DNA from: Dehalococcoidia bacterium CG2_30_46_19
GTDB lineage: Bacteria > Chloroflexota > Dehalococcoidia > GIF9 > AB-539-J10
Direction: 5' to 3'
DNA length: 15,497 bases
Assembly: GCA_001872925.1 (NCBI GenBank)
Contig: MNYD01000139.1
Span: 1-15,497 of the forward strand
Made by a program: the position numbers and the translations under genes. Below the pieces are notes generated by a model. It saw only the letters and a list, made by a program, of their open reading frames with translations, ran no database searches and had not been told where the DNA came from. Positions 1-7,234 of this stretch are shown piece after piece (positions within the stretch are counted from its first letter, which is position 1; each line of letters begins with the position of its first letter).

Positions 1-551
1 ACCTAATCAAGGTTTCCCTTAAAGCCTTCGATGTGCCCACTACAGTTCAGGCGTATCAGATGCTCGCCGATAAAATCCCTTATCCCTTGCATTTAGGCAT
101 CACCGAGGCAGGACTCCCCCATGAAGGGGCGATACGCAGCGCCATAGGCATTGGCATACTTCTCTACCAGGGCATTGGCGATACCATCCGTGTTTCCCTC
201 AGTGCTCACCCTTGCCAGGAGGTTACCACTGCCTATGAAATCTTAAAAAGCCTCGGGCTTCGTCAGCATGGACCAACTTTGGTGAGCTGCCCTTCCTGTG
301 GTCGAGCTGAAGTTGATATTATTTCCCTGGCTGAAACAGTGAACAAGCACCTTGAGAAAATTAACCAGCCCATTAAGGTCGCTGTTATGGGCTGTTCGGT
401 CAACGGACCTGGAGAAGCCAAAGACGCCGATGTCGGCATTGCAGGAGGTAAGGGTAAAGGCGCTATATTCAGAAAGGGCAAAGTAGTAAGAACTGTGCCT
501 GAGGAAAACCTTCTTCAAGCTTTGATGGAAGAAATAAAGCAAATAATATAA
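1..551 (+). CDS. ispG: 4-hydroxy-3-methylbut-2-enyl diphosphate synthase (IspG/GcpE), 3' part
   Basis: This is the C-terminal part of the [4Fe-4S] enzyme that converts MEcPP to HMBPP in the cytosolic MEP isoprenoid pathway. The reading frame is open from base 3 (LIKVSLKAFDVPTT...), so the gene begins upstream of the window. The apparent start at 33 is a GTG that reads as an internal valine. Visible family signatures are HLGITEAG, the cluster cysteines in SCPSCGR, and the third cysteine plus conserved glutamate in MGCSVNGPGEA. The next gene starts 10 nt after the stop with its own ribosome site, which suggests an operon. ispG followed by proS is a familiar arrangement in Dehalococcoidia (recalled, not searched). 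No repeat or frameshift is visible. Confidence 0.96.
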   Translation, partial: LIKVSLKAFDVPTTVQAYQMLADKIPYPLHLGITEAGLPHEGAIRSAIGIGILLYQGIGDTIRVSLSAHPCQEVTTAYEILKSLGLRQHGPTLVSCPSCGRAEVDIISLAETVNKHLEKINQPIKVAVMGCSVNGPGEAKDADVGIAGGKGKGAIFRKGKVVRTVPEENLLQALMEEIKQII

Positions 552-561
552 CGGAGGAAAA

Positions 562-1014
562 ATGTTTTGCAGAAATTGTGGCAAGGAACTGATAGGAACA
601 CCAGAAATCTGTCCTAATTGCGGAGCTAGACCAATGAGTGGCACAAGCTTTTGTCCTAATTGTGGTGCTCAAACAACTCCATTAACTGAAATATGTATGA
701 AATGCGGTGCAAGGATAAAAGAAGCAATCGTAAAACACTATCCCATAGGTATCGAGATAGAGTGCCCAGAAAAGCTATCTCGGTTGACCACCTTTTTCAG
801 GTACTTTATGGCAATCCCCCATTATATATGTTTGTATGGCATAGGCATTGCCGCTGCTGTTATCGTTTTTATCTCCTGGTGGGCAATTTTATTCACCGCT
901 AGATATCCTAAATGGGCATTCGACTTTGTTAGCGGCTATCTTCGCTGGTATACAAGAGTAGGTGGCTATTCTCTTCTACTAACCGATAAATATCCACCAT
1001 TTAGCCTCCATTAA
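562..1014 (+). CDS. Zinc-ribbon and DUF4389 membrane protein
   Basis: 150 aa. The N-terminus holds two zinc ribbons in tandem, made of four CxxC pairs (C3/C6 with C17/C20, and C31/C34 with C45/C48). They are followed by a DUF4389-like region: a P-x-x-L-x-R-L start near residue 69, a hydrophobic segment at about 87-112 (YGIGIAAAVIVFISWWAILF), then ARYP, LRWYTRV and a terminal TDKYPPFSL. DUF4389 proteins are small membrane proteins of unknown function. Here there is only one copy of the unit, fused to the zinc ribbons. The ATG follows a good ribosome site (CGGAGGAAAA). It lies 10 nt after ispG and is probably co-transcribed with it. The cysteine-rich head is likely cytoplasmic and could bind zinc. 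No enzymatic role can be inferred. Confidence 0.8.
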   Translation: MFCRNCGKELIGTPEICPNCGARPMSGTSFCPNCGAQTTPLTEICMKCGARIKEAIVKHYPIGIEIECPEKLSRLTTFFRYFMAIPHYICLYGIGIAAAVIVFISWWAILFTARYPKWAFDFVSGYLRWYTRVGGYSLLLTDKYPPFSLH

Positions 1015-1037
1015 GAAGCTTTTTAAGGAGAGATTGA

Positions 1038-1124
1038 ATGGAGTTCCTTGGAGAAAAGATAAGGATATCCAAGCCAAATAATCCCGGAAAATTTATTGAG
1101 CTAGAGGCGATAGTGGACAGATAA
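1038..1124 (+). pseudogene. Stump of a retropepsin-like (clan AA) aspartic protease gene, or a leader ORF of proS
   Basis: A 28-codon ORF starts at an ATG preceded by a strong ribosome site (AAGGAGA, then TTGA). The peptide contains RISKPNNPGKFIELEAIVD, which resembles the N-terminus of small clan AA aspartic proteases (pattern V-x-V-x-N-P-x-x-x-x-x-x-E-x-x-x-L-V-D-T-G-A). The frame ends VDR-stop, exactly where the catalytic D-T/S-G motif should continue, and no further protease sequence follows because proS begins 3 nt later. It is therefore probably a 5' remnant. Because it is well placed for ribosome entry and proS has a weak site of its own, it may now act in translational coupling. The family match is by eye. 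Confidence 0.45.
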
Positions 1125-1127
1125 GAA

Positions 1128-2855
1128 ATGCGTTTCTCTAAACTTTTTGGCAAAACTTTACGGCAGGCGCCAGCAGAGGCGGAAAACATAAGCCATCAGT
1201 TGCTGCTTCGAGCTGGCATGATTGCCCAGGAGGCTGCTGGTATTTATTCCTACTTGCCTTCAGGCTGGCGGGTGCTCCGAAAAATAGAGAACATAATCAG
1301 GGAGGAAATGGATAAAGCCGGCGGTCAGGAGCTGATGCTCCCCATATTGCAGCCGTTCGAGCTGTGGCAACAGTCGGGGCGATATGTTTCTTTCGGACAA
1401 ACCATGTTTACCCTGACCGACCGCAAGGAACACAAGCTGGTTTTAGGCCCCACACATGAGGAGATTATCGCTGACCTCGCCCGCAGGTATGTGCAAAGCT
1501 ACCGCGACCTTCCTCTCCTCGTTTACCAGATACAAGCCAAGTTTCGCGATGAACCTCGTCCACGTGGTGGGCTGCTGCGAGTGCGTGAATTTATCATGAA
1601 AGACCTTTATAGCTTCGATGCCGATGAAGCCGGGCTCGATGAAAGTTATCGCAAAATGAGCCAGGCTTATCAAAATATCTATGCTCGCTGTGGTCTTTCC
1701 ACCTCAATGGTGGAAGCCGATAGCGGTGCCATAGGCGGCAAGGAGTCCCATGAATTTATGGTTATCTCCGAAACAGGCGAGGACGAAATGGTCTTCTGCC
1801 CCCACTGTGGCTATTCCGCTAACGTAGAGAAGGCTCAAATCTCCAAAACTGTCATTGCGACCCTGAACGAAGTGAAGGAGAAGCAGCCTCTTCCTTTAGA
1901 GGAAATCGCCACCACGGAGCAAAAAACAATCGAAGAGGTAGCCAACTTCCTGGGAGTACCACAAGAACAAACACTTAAAGCGGTATTTTATATCGCTGAT
2001 GGGGAATTCGTCTTCGTGGTTATTCGAGGCGACCTCGAGGTAAACGAAACAAAGCTAAAAAATACCCTGAAGTGTAACGAGCTTCGCATCGCTGCCGAAA
2101 GCGAGGTGGCTGAGGCAGGCATAGTGGCTGGCTTCGCCTCACCAATAGGTATAAAGGGAGTGAAAGTTGTTGCCGACGACTCCATAACTTTGGGCTCTAA
2201 CTTCATCGCTGGCGCTAATAAGGCAGGATACCATTTTAGGAACGTTAACTATCCCAGGGACTTCCAGGCTGACATCATCGCTGACATTGCTTTGGCTCAC
2301 CAGGGCGATAAATGTCCTGAATGCGGCGGTAAGCTATCCTCAGCACGAGGCATTGAGGTAGGACACATATTCAAATTAGGCACCTTCATCAGTGAAAAAT
2401 TAGGAGCTTCCTTCCTTGGTCAAGACGGTGTGTCCCGACCCGCCGTAATGGGATGCTATGGCATCGGTCTGGGAAGGCTGCTGGCAGCAATAGTGGAACA
2501 GAATCACGATGATAACGGAATTATCTGGCCGCTCTCGGTAGCCCCTTATCAGGTTTACCTCTGCCCCCTCCACATGGATAATCCTGAAGTCGCCTCTGCT
2601 GCCGAAAAGGTCTATCAGGAGCTGGAAAACGCTGGCATCGAGGTGTTATTCGATGACCGCGACGAATCTCCAGGAGTTAAGTTCAACGATGTCGATTTAC
2701 TGGGAATCCCACTGCGACTGACACTTTCCCCCCGCACCTTGCAAAGCCAAAGCATCGAAGCCAAGTGGCGCACCAAGAAGGAAACGAGACTTTTGCCACT
2801 GGAAAACCTTGTCGCTGAGGTTAATAAGCGGTTAAGGGAAAGATTAGCCCGATAA
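1128..2855 (+). CDS. proS: Prolyl-tRNA synthetase, bacterial type
   Basis: 575 aa, normal for a bacterial-type class II ProRS, which charges tRNA-Pro in the cytosol. The start MRFSKLFGKTLRQAPAEAE is the canonical N-terminus. Motif 2 is visible as FRDEPRPRGG...REFIMKDLYSF, and motif 3 as GCYGIGLGRLLAAIVEQN. The Cys pairs CPHCGY and CPECGG bracket the INS editing domain (about residues 255-400, with TIEEVANFLGV and IRGDLEVNETKLKN). An anticodon-binding domain closes the protein. Residues about 242-256 (VIATLNEVKEKQ...) lie in the linker before INS and are encoded by a divergent copy of the window's TCATTGCGA repeat. No strong ribosome site precedes the ATG, so translation may be coupled to the short ORF ending at 1124. 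Confidence 0.97.
   Translation: MRFSKLFGKTLRQAPAEAENISHQLLLRAGMIAQEAAGIYSYLPSGWRVLRKIENIIREEMDKAGGQELMLPILQPFELWQQSGRYVSFGQTMFTLTDRKEHKLVLGPTHEEIIADLARRYVQSYRDLPLLVYQIQAKFRDEPRPRGGLLRVREFIMKDLYSFDADEAGLDESYRKMSQAYQNIYARCGLSTSMVEADSGAIGGKESHEFMVISETGEDEMVFCPHCGYSANVEKAQISKTVIATLNEVKEKQPLPLEEIATTEQKTIEEVANFLGVPQEQTLKAVFYIADGEFVFVVIRGDLEVNETKLKNTLKCNELRIAAESEVAEAGIVAGFASPIGIKGVKVVADDSITLGSNFIAGANKAGYHFRNVNYPRDFQADIIADIALAHQGDKCPECGGKLSSARGIEVGHIFKLGTFISEKLGASFLGQDGVSRPAVMGCYGIGLGRLLAAIVEQNHDDNGIIWPLSVAPYQVYLCPLHMDNPEVASAAEKVYQELENAGIEVLFDDRDESPGVKFNDVDLLGIPLRLTLSPRTLQSQSIEAKWRTKKETRLLPLENLVAEVNKRLRERLAR
1851..1892 (+). repeat. TCATTGCGA-family palindromic repeat, in frame inside proS
   Basis: The segment begins GTCATTGCGA, continues with CTGAACGAAGTGAAG, and ends GAAGCAGCCTCTT. 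This matches the ends of the copy at 7231 (TCATTGCGAG...GAAGCAATCCCTTT) with a longer, different middle. It is read in frame as about residues 242-256 of ProRS. In other ProRS proteins this is the variable linker between the CPxCGY segment and the INS editing domain, so the insertion is structurally tolerable. The copy is more diverged than the others, which suggests an older insertion. Confidence 0.6.
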
Positions 2856-2918
2856 TTTTGAGTCAGCAAAGACCTGGCTTGCTAAATTTTACTTTAAAGA
2901 CTTGTAGTTGGTTATACT

Positions 2919-2931
2919 TATAATATATACT
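2919..2931 (+). promoter_or_regulatory. Possible -10 region(s) of the vapBC promoter
   Basis: An A/T-rich stretch just upstream of vapB contains TATAAT (2919-2924) overlapping a second -10-like TATACT (2926-2931), about 30-40 nt before the ATG. No convincing -35 box lies at the right spacing (TTGTAG at 2902-2907 is weak). The flanking TATACT/AATATA/CATATA alternation could be an operator for the ribbon-helix-helix antitoxin, which in this family represses its own promoter. The ribosome site GGGAGGGAAAT precedes the start. Confidence 0.35.
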
Positions 2932-2959
2932 AATAACATATATTGGCAGGGAGGGAAAT

Positions 2960-3226
2960 ATGACTAAGCTAAAGCAGAAGGTGATTAAGTTCCCTTTAGA
3001 AGTAATTGGAGAGTTGGACAGATTAGTTCAGCCTGGGAAGCGAACCGAGTTCGTAGTGGAGGCGACGAGGGAGAAGCTGGAACGGGTTAAACTCGGTGAG
3101 GCTCTGGCTAAAACGGCGGGCAGCCTTAAGTCTGAGGACTATCCCGAGTTTGCCACCAGTGAAGACGTGGCTAAATGGGTGAGGGAATTGCGGCAGCGTG
3201 ACCTTTCCCGTGATAGAGCAGAATGA
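2960..3226 (+). CDS. vapB: VapB-like ribbon-helix-helix antitoxin
   Basis: 88 aa. Residues about 5-45 (KQKVIKFPLEVIGELDRLV...RTEFVVEATREKLER) have the beta-helix-helix pattern of RHH/CopG DNA-binding antitoxins. The C-terminal part (LKSEDYPEFATSEDVAKWVRELR) is the kind of acidic, aromatic tail that lies in the VapC active-site groove. The stop overlaps the toxin start as ATGA, typical of translationally coupled toxin-antitoxin pairs. It is expected to neutralise the downstream PIN toxin and to autoregulate. It starts at an ATG after GGGAGGGAAAT. The gene follows proS by about 100 nt but has its own A/T-rich upstream region. The exact antitoxin subfamily is uncertain. Confidence 0.8.
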   Translation: MTKLKQKVIKFPLEVIGELDRLVQPGKRTEFVVEATREKLERVKLGEALAKTAGSLKSEDYPEFATSEDVAKWVRELRQRDLSRDRAE

Positions 3227-3606
3227 CCGACTATCTCCTGGATACCACCGAAATCATAGATTATGGACGTGGACATCCCCCTACTGTAACTCTCCTGAAC
3301 AATCTCTACGAACGAGGAAACTCCTTGGGCTGCTGCGATGTGGTTATTGTTGAAGTCTACGCAGGTATAAAACAGAAGGATAGAGGTAACATTGAGGACT
3401 TGGTGGAGGCTCTTCGTTTTTATCCTGCTGATAAGGGGATAGCCAGGACGGCTGGTCAATATATTAACGATTTCAGCCAGCAAGGTATTCGGTTAACAGT
3501 GGCTGATGCACTTATCGCTGCTGTGGCTATTAGCTACCGGTTGGTAATAATCACCAAGAACCAAAAGCATTATCCCATGCCCGAAATTAAGCTTTATCAG
3601 TTCTGA
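3223..3606 (+). CDS. vapC: VapC-type PIN-domain ribonuclease toxin
   Basis: 127 aa, a full-length single PIN domain. The acidic metal-binding residues expected for VapC are present: D7 in YLLDTTEII, E44 in VIVEVYAGI and D95 in LTVADALIAA. The fourth position, in ITKNQKHYPM, carries N113, which is common in this subfamily. Known VapC toxins are Mg-dependent endoribonucleases that cut tRNA or rRNA. The target cannot be read from the sequence. The start codon overlaps the antitoxin stop by 4 nt, so the toxin depends on antitoxin translation. The pair looks intact, with no frameshift. It sits at the end of the plus-strand block, converging on pheT. Confidence 0.88.
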   Translation: MTDYLLDTTEIIDYGRGHPPTVTLLNNLYERGNSLGCCDVVIVEVYAGIKQKDRGNIEDLVEALRFYPADKGIARTAGQYINDFSQQGIRLTVADALIAAVAISYRLVIITKNQKHYPMPEIKLYQF

Positions 3607-3724
3607 GGCGAAGGAGTCTCTTCTCACAACATGGAAGGGACGGGATAATTATCATCATTTGAACCCCATGCAGCAACTGGTCGCCAGACGCTGGAAGAAC
3701 TGGCAAGAGAAAAGGCTGCTACCC

Positions 3725-6169
3725 TTAGCTTCTTAAACTGGCACCTAATCCCTGATTTAGCCTGTCGAGCATCTTCTGCTGAATTTCGTTGACCTCATCA
3801 TCGGTCAAGGTATGCTCAGGCGATTGATACACAATCCTTATGGCAAAGGACTTCTTGCCTTGAGGTATTTGCTCACCGGTGTAAAGGTCGAATAAGGTGA
3901 CTTCGGTTACCAGGGGAAAGCTCCTGATTATACTTTCCACCTGTCGATAACTTGTTTGCTCATCCACCACCAGGGCAATATCTCTGGAGACAGCAGGGAA
4001 TCGATAAATAGGAGTATATTTCTTCTCCCCGATGGACCTGGTAAGCAGCCTCTCCAGGTCAATCTCGATAAGGCAAACTGTCCCGGAAAGCTCAAAAGCT
4101 TGCGCCACCCTGGGATGCAAAATACCTAAGACGCCTATCCTATCACCGTCAGTGATTATCTCAGCGCTCTCAGCGGGGGACAAATTCTGGTCACTTCCAG
4201 GTTTAAATTCTGCGGCTATCCTTAACCCTCGCAATAGACTCTCCGCTACTCCTTTGGCATCAAAAAAATCAAGTTCGCCCTTTTCACCCCTCCACGATAA
4301 ATCCGACTTAGCACCACTGAGCAGGGCACACAGCATTTCCTTTTCTTGAGGAAGCTCATTCCCCCTTGGCAAAAACACCTTGCCAATTTCAAATAGCCTT
4401 ATACTTCCCGACTCCACCTTTTGATTATTTGCCAGGGTGGCTAGTAACCCAGCACGCAAATTAGGTCGCAGGTATTCCTGCTCTTTCGTCATTGGATTAG
4501 CCACTTTCAAAGGCTCAAATCCCTCTAAATCCCCCTTTTCTAAAGGGGGAGTAAGGGGGATTAGTGAAAGCTTCTGCAACTTCTCTAAACTAGTCAAGGA
4601 ATAGGTCAATACCTCCTGGAAGCCAAGACCAACCATAATTTTCCGTATTCTCTCCCTTAGTTTGAGCCTCGGGCTTGGTTCTTGCTCTGGCAAAGTAGCG
4701 CTAAGCATAGTAGTCGGGATTTTGTCATAGCCGATAATGCGAACTACTTCTTCCACCAGGTCAGCAGCACAGCTAATATCACTACGCCAATAAGGAGCAG
4801 TTACCGAAATTTGTGGAGATTGCTTCGCTTCGCTCGCAATGACATTTTGCGAGCACTCAAAGCCCAGGGAAGTTAACACCCTGACTATTTCATCAATACC
4901 TGCCTCCAAGCCTGCTAATCGTTTCACCTCCTCAGCGGAAACCAGTATTCCTTCTGGCTCCGGCCTTCCGGGATAGGCATCGACTACGCCTTTTACCACC
5001 TTGCCATTGGCAAGCTCCTGAAACAACCTGGTAGCCCGTTTCAATGCCACCAGTGGCAATTCTCGACTCAGTCCCTTTTCAAAACGAAGCGATGCTTCAC
5101 TGTTTAGTTGAAAACGTCTTGCCCCACGGCGAATAGTTGCCCGGGTAAAATTAGCTGACTCAAGTAAAATAGCAGTAGTCTCATCAGTAACCTCACTCTC
5201 CAATCCTCCCATAATGCCCGCAATGGCAACAGGCTTTTCCTCATCAGCGATAACCAAAACATCCTCATCAAGTGCTCGCTCCACCTCGTCTAAAGTGGTC
5301 ATTACCTCACCCTTTTCAGCTCGGCGAACGATTATCTTTTGCCCCTTGAGTTTATGATAATCAAAGGCATGGAGAGGTTGACCATGCTCCAGCATCACAT
5401 AATTGGTGATATCAACAACATTGTTTATGGGACGCATGCCATAGCTTTTCAGCCGCCGTTGAAGCCATACAGGTGAGGAAGATATGGTGACTCCGGTAAT
5501 CAAGCTGGCACAATAGCGAGGACATAAGTCTGGAGATGCTATGTTAACAGAGACAAGAGCATCTATTGATTGCTCCTCTTCTTCATAGTCACTTTTAGGC
5601 AAACGAACTTCCTGTCCGGTAAGGGCAGCAACTTCCCTGGCAATGCCAATCACGCACAGGCAATCAGGACGATTGGGAGTTACCTCTAAATCGAAAATGG
5701 TATCGCCCAGATATTCACTAAGAGGCATGCCTATAGGCGCTTCTGAGGGCAAAACCATTATCCCTTCATGACTCTCGGAAATCCCCAGTTCTTTTTCGGA
5801 ACAAACCATGCCCTCGGAGAGAATACCTCGAATTTTAGCTGACTCTAGCCTCACTACCTCACCGGTATGACCATCTATAAGCTGAGCCCCTACATGGGCG
5901 AAAGGCACTTTTTGCCCTACAGCAATATTGGGAGCACCACAAACCACGGTAAGTTGTTGCCCGCTCAGGCTTACCGTAGCCAGCTTTAAACGGTCAGCAT
6001 TGGGATGGGGATTTACCGCTAACACCTCCCCTACCACCATATTTTCCCAGCCACCCATAATGTTTACCGCCTTGACCTCAATGCCAGCCATGGTTAACCT
6101 CTCGGCTAATTCCTGAGGAGCAAGCTTGAGGTCAATATATTCATCAAGCCACTTAAGCGAAATCTTCAT
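3725..6169 (-). CDS. pheT: Phenylalanyl-tRNA synthetase beta subunit
   Basis: 814 aa, the tRNA-recognising and editing subunit of the (alpha-beta)2 PheRS. Order of domains: an EMAP-like tRNA-binding domain at about 40-150 (VVGEVLAVNPHPNADRL), the B3/B4 editing region (NNVVDITNYVMLEHGQPLHAFD, about 250-275), the B5 domain at about 400-480, a catalytic-like core, and the C-terminal FDX-ACB domain from about 720 (YRFPAVSRDIALVVDE). The start ATG lies 6 nt after pheS, with GGGGAAG as ribosome site. Two unrelated repeat-derived peptides are embedded in frame: VIASEAKQS at 443-451 inside B5, and IPLTPPLEKGDLEGF at 537-551 in a loop between LEKL and EPLKVANP. Both appear to lie between conserved segments, so the protein should still fold. 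Confidence 0.97.
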   Translation of the reverse strand: MKISLKWLDEYIDLKLAPQELAERLTMAGIEVKAVNIMGGWENMVVGEVLAVNPHPNADRLKLATVSLSGQQLTVVCGAPNIAVGQKVPFAHVGAQLIDGHTGEVVRLESAKIRGILSEGMVCSEKELGISESHEGIMVLPSEAPIGMPLSEYLGDTIFDLEVTPNRPDCLCVIGIAREVAALTGQEVRLPKSDYEEEEQSIDALVSVNIASPDLCPRYCASLITGVTISSSPVWLQRRLKSYGMRPINNVVDITNYVMLEHGQPLHAFDYHKLKGQKIIVRRAEKGEVMTTLDEVERALDEDVLVIADEEKPVAIAGIMGGLESEVTDETTAILLESANFTRATIRRGARRFQLNSEASLRFEKGLSRELPLVALKRATRLFQELANGKVVKGVVDAYPGRPEPEGILVSAEEVKRLAGLEAGIDEIVRVLTSLGFECSQNVIASEAKQSPQISVTAPYWRSDISCAADLVEEVVRIIGYDKIPTTMLSATLPEQEPSPRLKLRERIRKIMVGLGFQEVLTYSLTSLEKLQKLSLIPLTPPLEKGDLEGFEPLKVANPMTKEQEYLRPNLRAGLLATLANNQKVESGSIRLFEIGKVFLPRGNELPQEKEMLCALLSGAKSDLSWRGEKGELDFFDAKGVAESLLRGLRIAAEFKPGSDQNLSPAESAEIITDGDRIGVLGILHPRVAQAFELSGTVCLIEIDLERLLTRSIGEKKYTPIYRFPAVSRDIALVVDEQTSYRQVESIIRSFPLVTEVTLFDLYTGEQIPQGKKSFAIRIVYQSPEHTLTDDEVNEIQQKMLDRLNQGLGASLRS
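4519..4564 (-). repeat. G/C-tract palindromic repeat, in frame inside pheT
   Basis: The core is a perfect 8-bp stem, CCCCCTTT (4531-4538) with AAAGGGGG (4542-4549), and a 3-nt loop, flanked by further CCCTCT and GGGGG tracts. On the coding strand it is translated as IPLTPPLEKGDLEGF (PheT residues 537-551). Typical PheT proteins pass directly from the L-E-K-L helix to E-P-L-K-x-A-N-P here. The sequence belongs with the C/G-tract element at 11543-11684 and is unlike the other repeat in the same gene. Confidence 0.7.
4816..4853 (-). repeat. TCATTGCGA-family repeat, in frame inside pheT
   Basis: On the minus strand the segment reads TCATTGCGAG...GAAGCAATCTC. It is preceded by CTCGCAA, which pairs perfectly with TTGCGAG to form a 7-bp stem around a 7-nt loop. 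The core (4816-4842) differs from the 7231 copy at only about two positions. It is translated as VIASEAKQS, PheT residues 443-451, in the B5 domain between LTSLGFE and ISVTAPYWR. Other PheT proteins have a short hairpin turn at this point. Confidence 0.8.
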
Positions 6170-6175
6170 CTTCCC

Positions 6176-7234
6176 CTAGAACTGCTTTAAAAACCTGAGG
6201 TCGTTCCCATAAAAAAGGCGAATGTCATCGATGCCATAGCGGAGCATGGGCATACGCTCCACCCCCATACCAAAGGCAAAACCACTATAAACTTCAGGGT
6301 CAATATCACCACGCCTGAGCACATCAGGATGCACCATGCCAGCACCAAGAATTTCAACCCACCCGGTATAGCCACATACCCGACAGCCAGCACCATGGCA
6401 AGCTAAACATTCAATAGCTACTTCAGCACCAGGCTCAACAAAGGGAAAATAATCACACCGAAAGCGAACCTTCCTCTCCTCGCCAAAAAGACAGCGGCAG
6501 AACTCAAACAATGTCCCTTTCAAATCAGCCATGGTGATATTCTTATCTATGGCTAACCCTTCAACCTGATAAAACATTGATTCATGAGTAGCATCAGTTG
6601 CTTCATATCGATAACATCGCCCGGGCACTATTACCCTTATCGGAGGCTGCTTTTCTTCCATAACCCTGATCTGTGCGGGTGAAGTGTGAGTGCGTAAAAG
6701 TCTCGCTTTGCCACCCCCCACCTCGACATCCACCCATAATGTGGCAAACATATCTCTCGCCGGATGCTCCTGAGGAATATTCAACGCTTCAAAATTGTAG
6801 TAATCCCATTCCACATCAGGACCCTCAACCACCTGGAACCCCATGCCTTTAAAAATATCGCAAACCTCGTCTAGCGTTTGCGTGATGGGGTGAAGCCGAC
6901 CCACTGAGAGAGGCTGACCGGGCAAGGTGACGTCTAACTTTTTATATTCCAAAGAGGAAGCAATTCGGGCTTCCTCTAAAATCTTTTCCCGCTCAGCGAG
7001 ACTTGATTCCAGGATATTCTTAACTTCATTACCTCGAACACCTGCTTTTCGCCGCTCCTCCAATGGCAAGGTAGCCAAAGACCTCAGAATGCGAGTTAGC
7101 TTGCTTTTCCTGCCCAGGTAACGAGCCTTCCATAACTGGAGTTCCTTGGAGTCATTTACCTTTTCCAGCTCTTCAGAAGCTTGTTTTTGAATTTGTTCCA
7201 GTTGCTGTAGCACTGCTTTAGTAGGCAATGTCAT
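6176..7234 (-). CDS. pheS: Phenylalanyl-tRNA synthetase alpha subunit
   Basis: 352 aa, the catalytic subunit of PheRS. The N-terminal part (to about residue 90) is a charged helical coiled coil that contacts tRNA. Class II motif 2 is seen as HTSPAQIRVM...GRCYRYEATDATH, and motif 3 as FAFGMGVERMPMLRYGIDDIR. A Cys cluster (CLACHGAGCRVCGYTGW) precedes the GAGMVHPDVL segment, as in many Gram-positive-like and Chloroflexota PheS proteins. The ATG overlaps the rplT stop as ATGA, and both codons lie inside a TCATTGCGA repeat. There is no recognisable ribosome site, so pheS is probably translated by coupling to rplT. Six nt separate it from pheT. Confidence 0.97.
   Translation of the reverse strand: MTLPTKAVLQQLEQIQKQASEELEKVNDSKELQLWKARYLGRKSKLTRILRSLATLPLEERRKAGVRGNEVKNILESSLAEREKILEEARIASSLEYKKLDVTLPGQPLSVGRLHPITQTLDEVCDIFKGMGFQVVEGPDVEWDYYNFEALNIPQEHPARDMFATLWVDVEVGGGKARLLRTHTSPAQIRVMEEKQPPIRVIVPGRCYRYEATDATHESMFYQVEGLAIDKNITMADLKGTLFEFCRCLFGEERKVRFRCDYFPFVEPGAEVAIECLACHGAGCRVCGYTGWVEILGAGMVHPDVLRRGDIDPEVYSGFAFGMGVERMPMLRYGIDDIRLFYGNDLRFLKQF

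Noticed and set aside
2856..2900. Possible terminator after proS (AGCAA...TTGCT followed by A/T-rich DNA)
   Set aside because: The stem is only 5 bp with a 9-nt loop and no proper T-run.
3607..3724. Coding-like tail on the plus strand (frame with LEELAREKAATL...) after vapC
   Set aside because: The frame has a stop just upstream, no start codon or ribosome site, and runs into pheT. I see nothing definite in this convergent gap, nor a clear intrinsic terminator.
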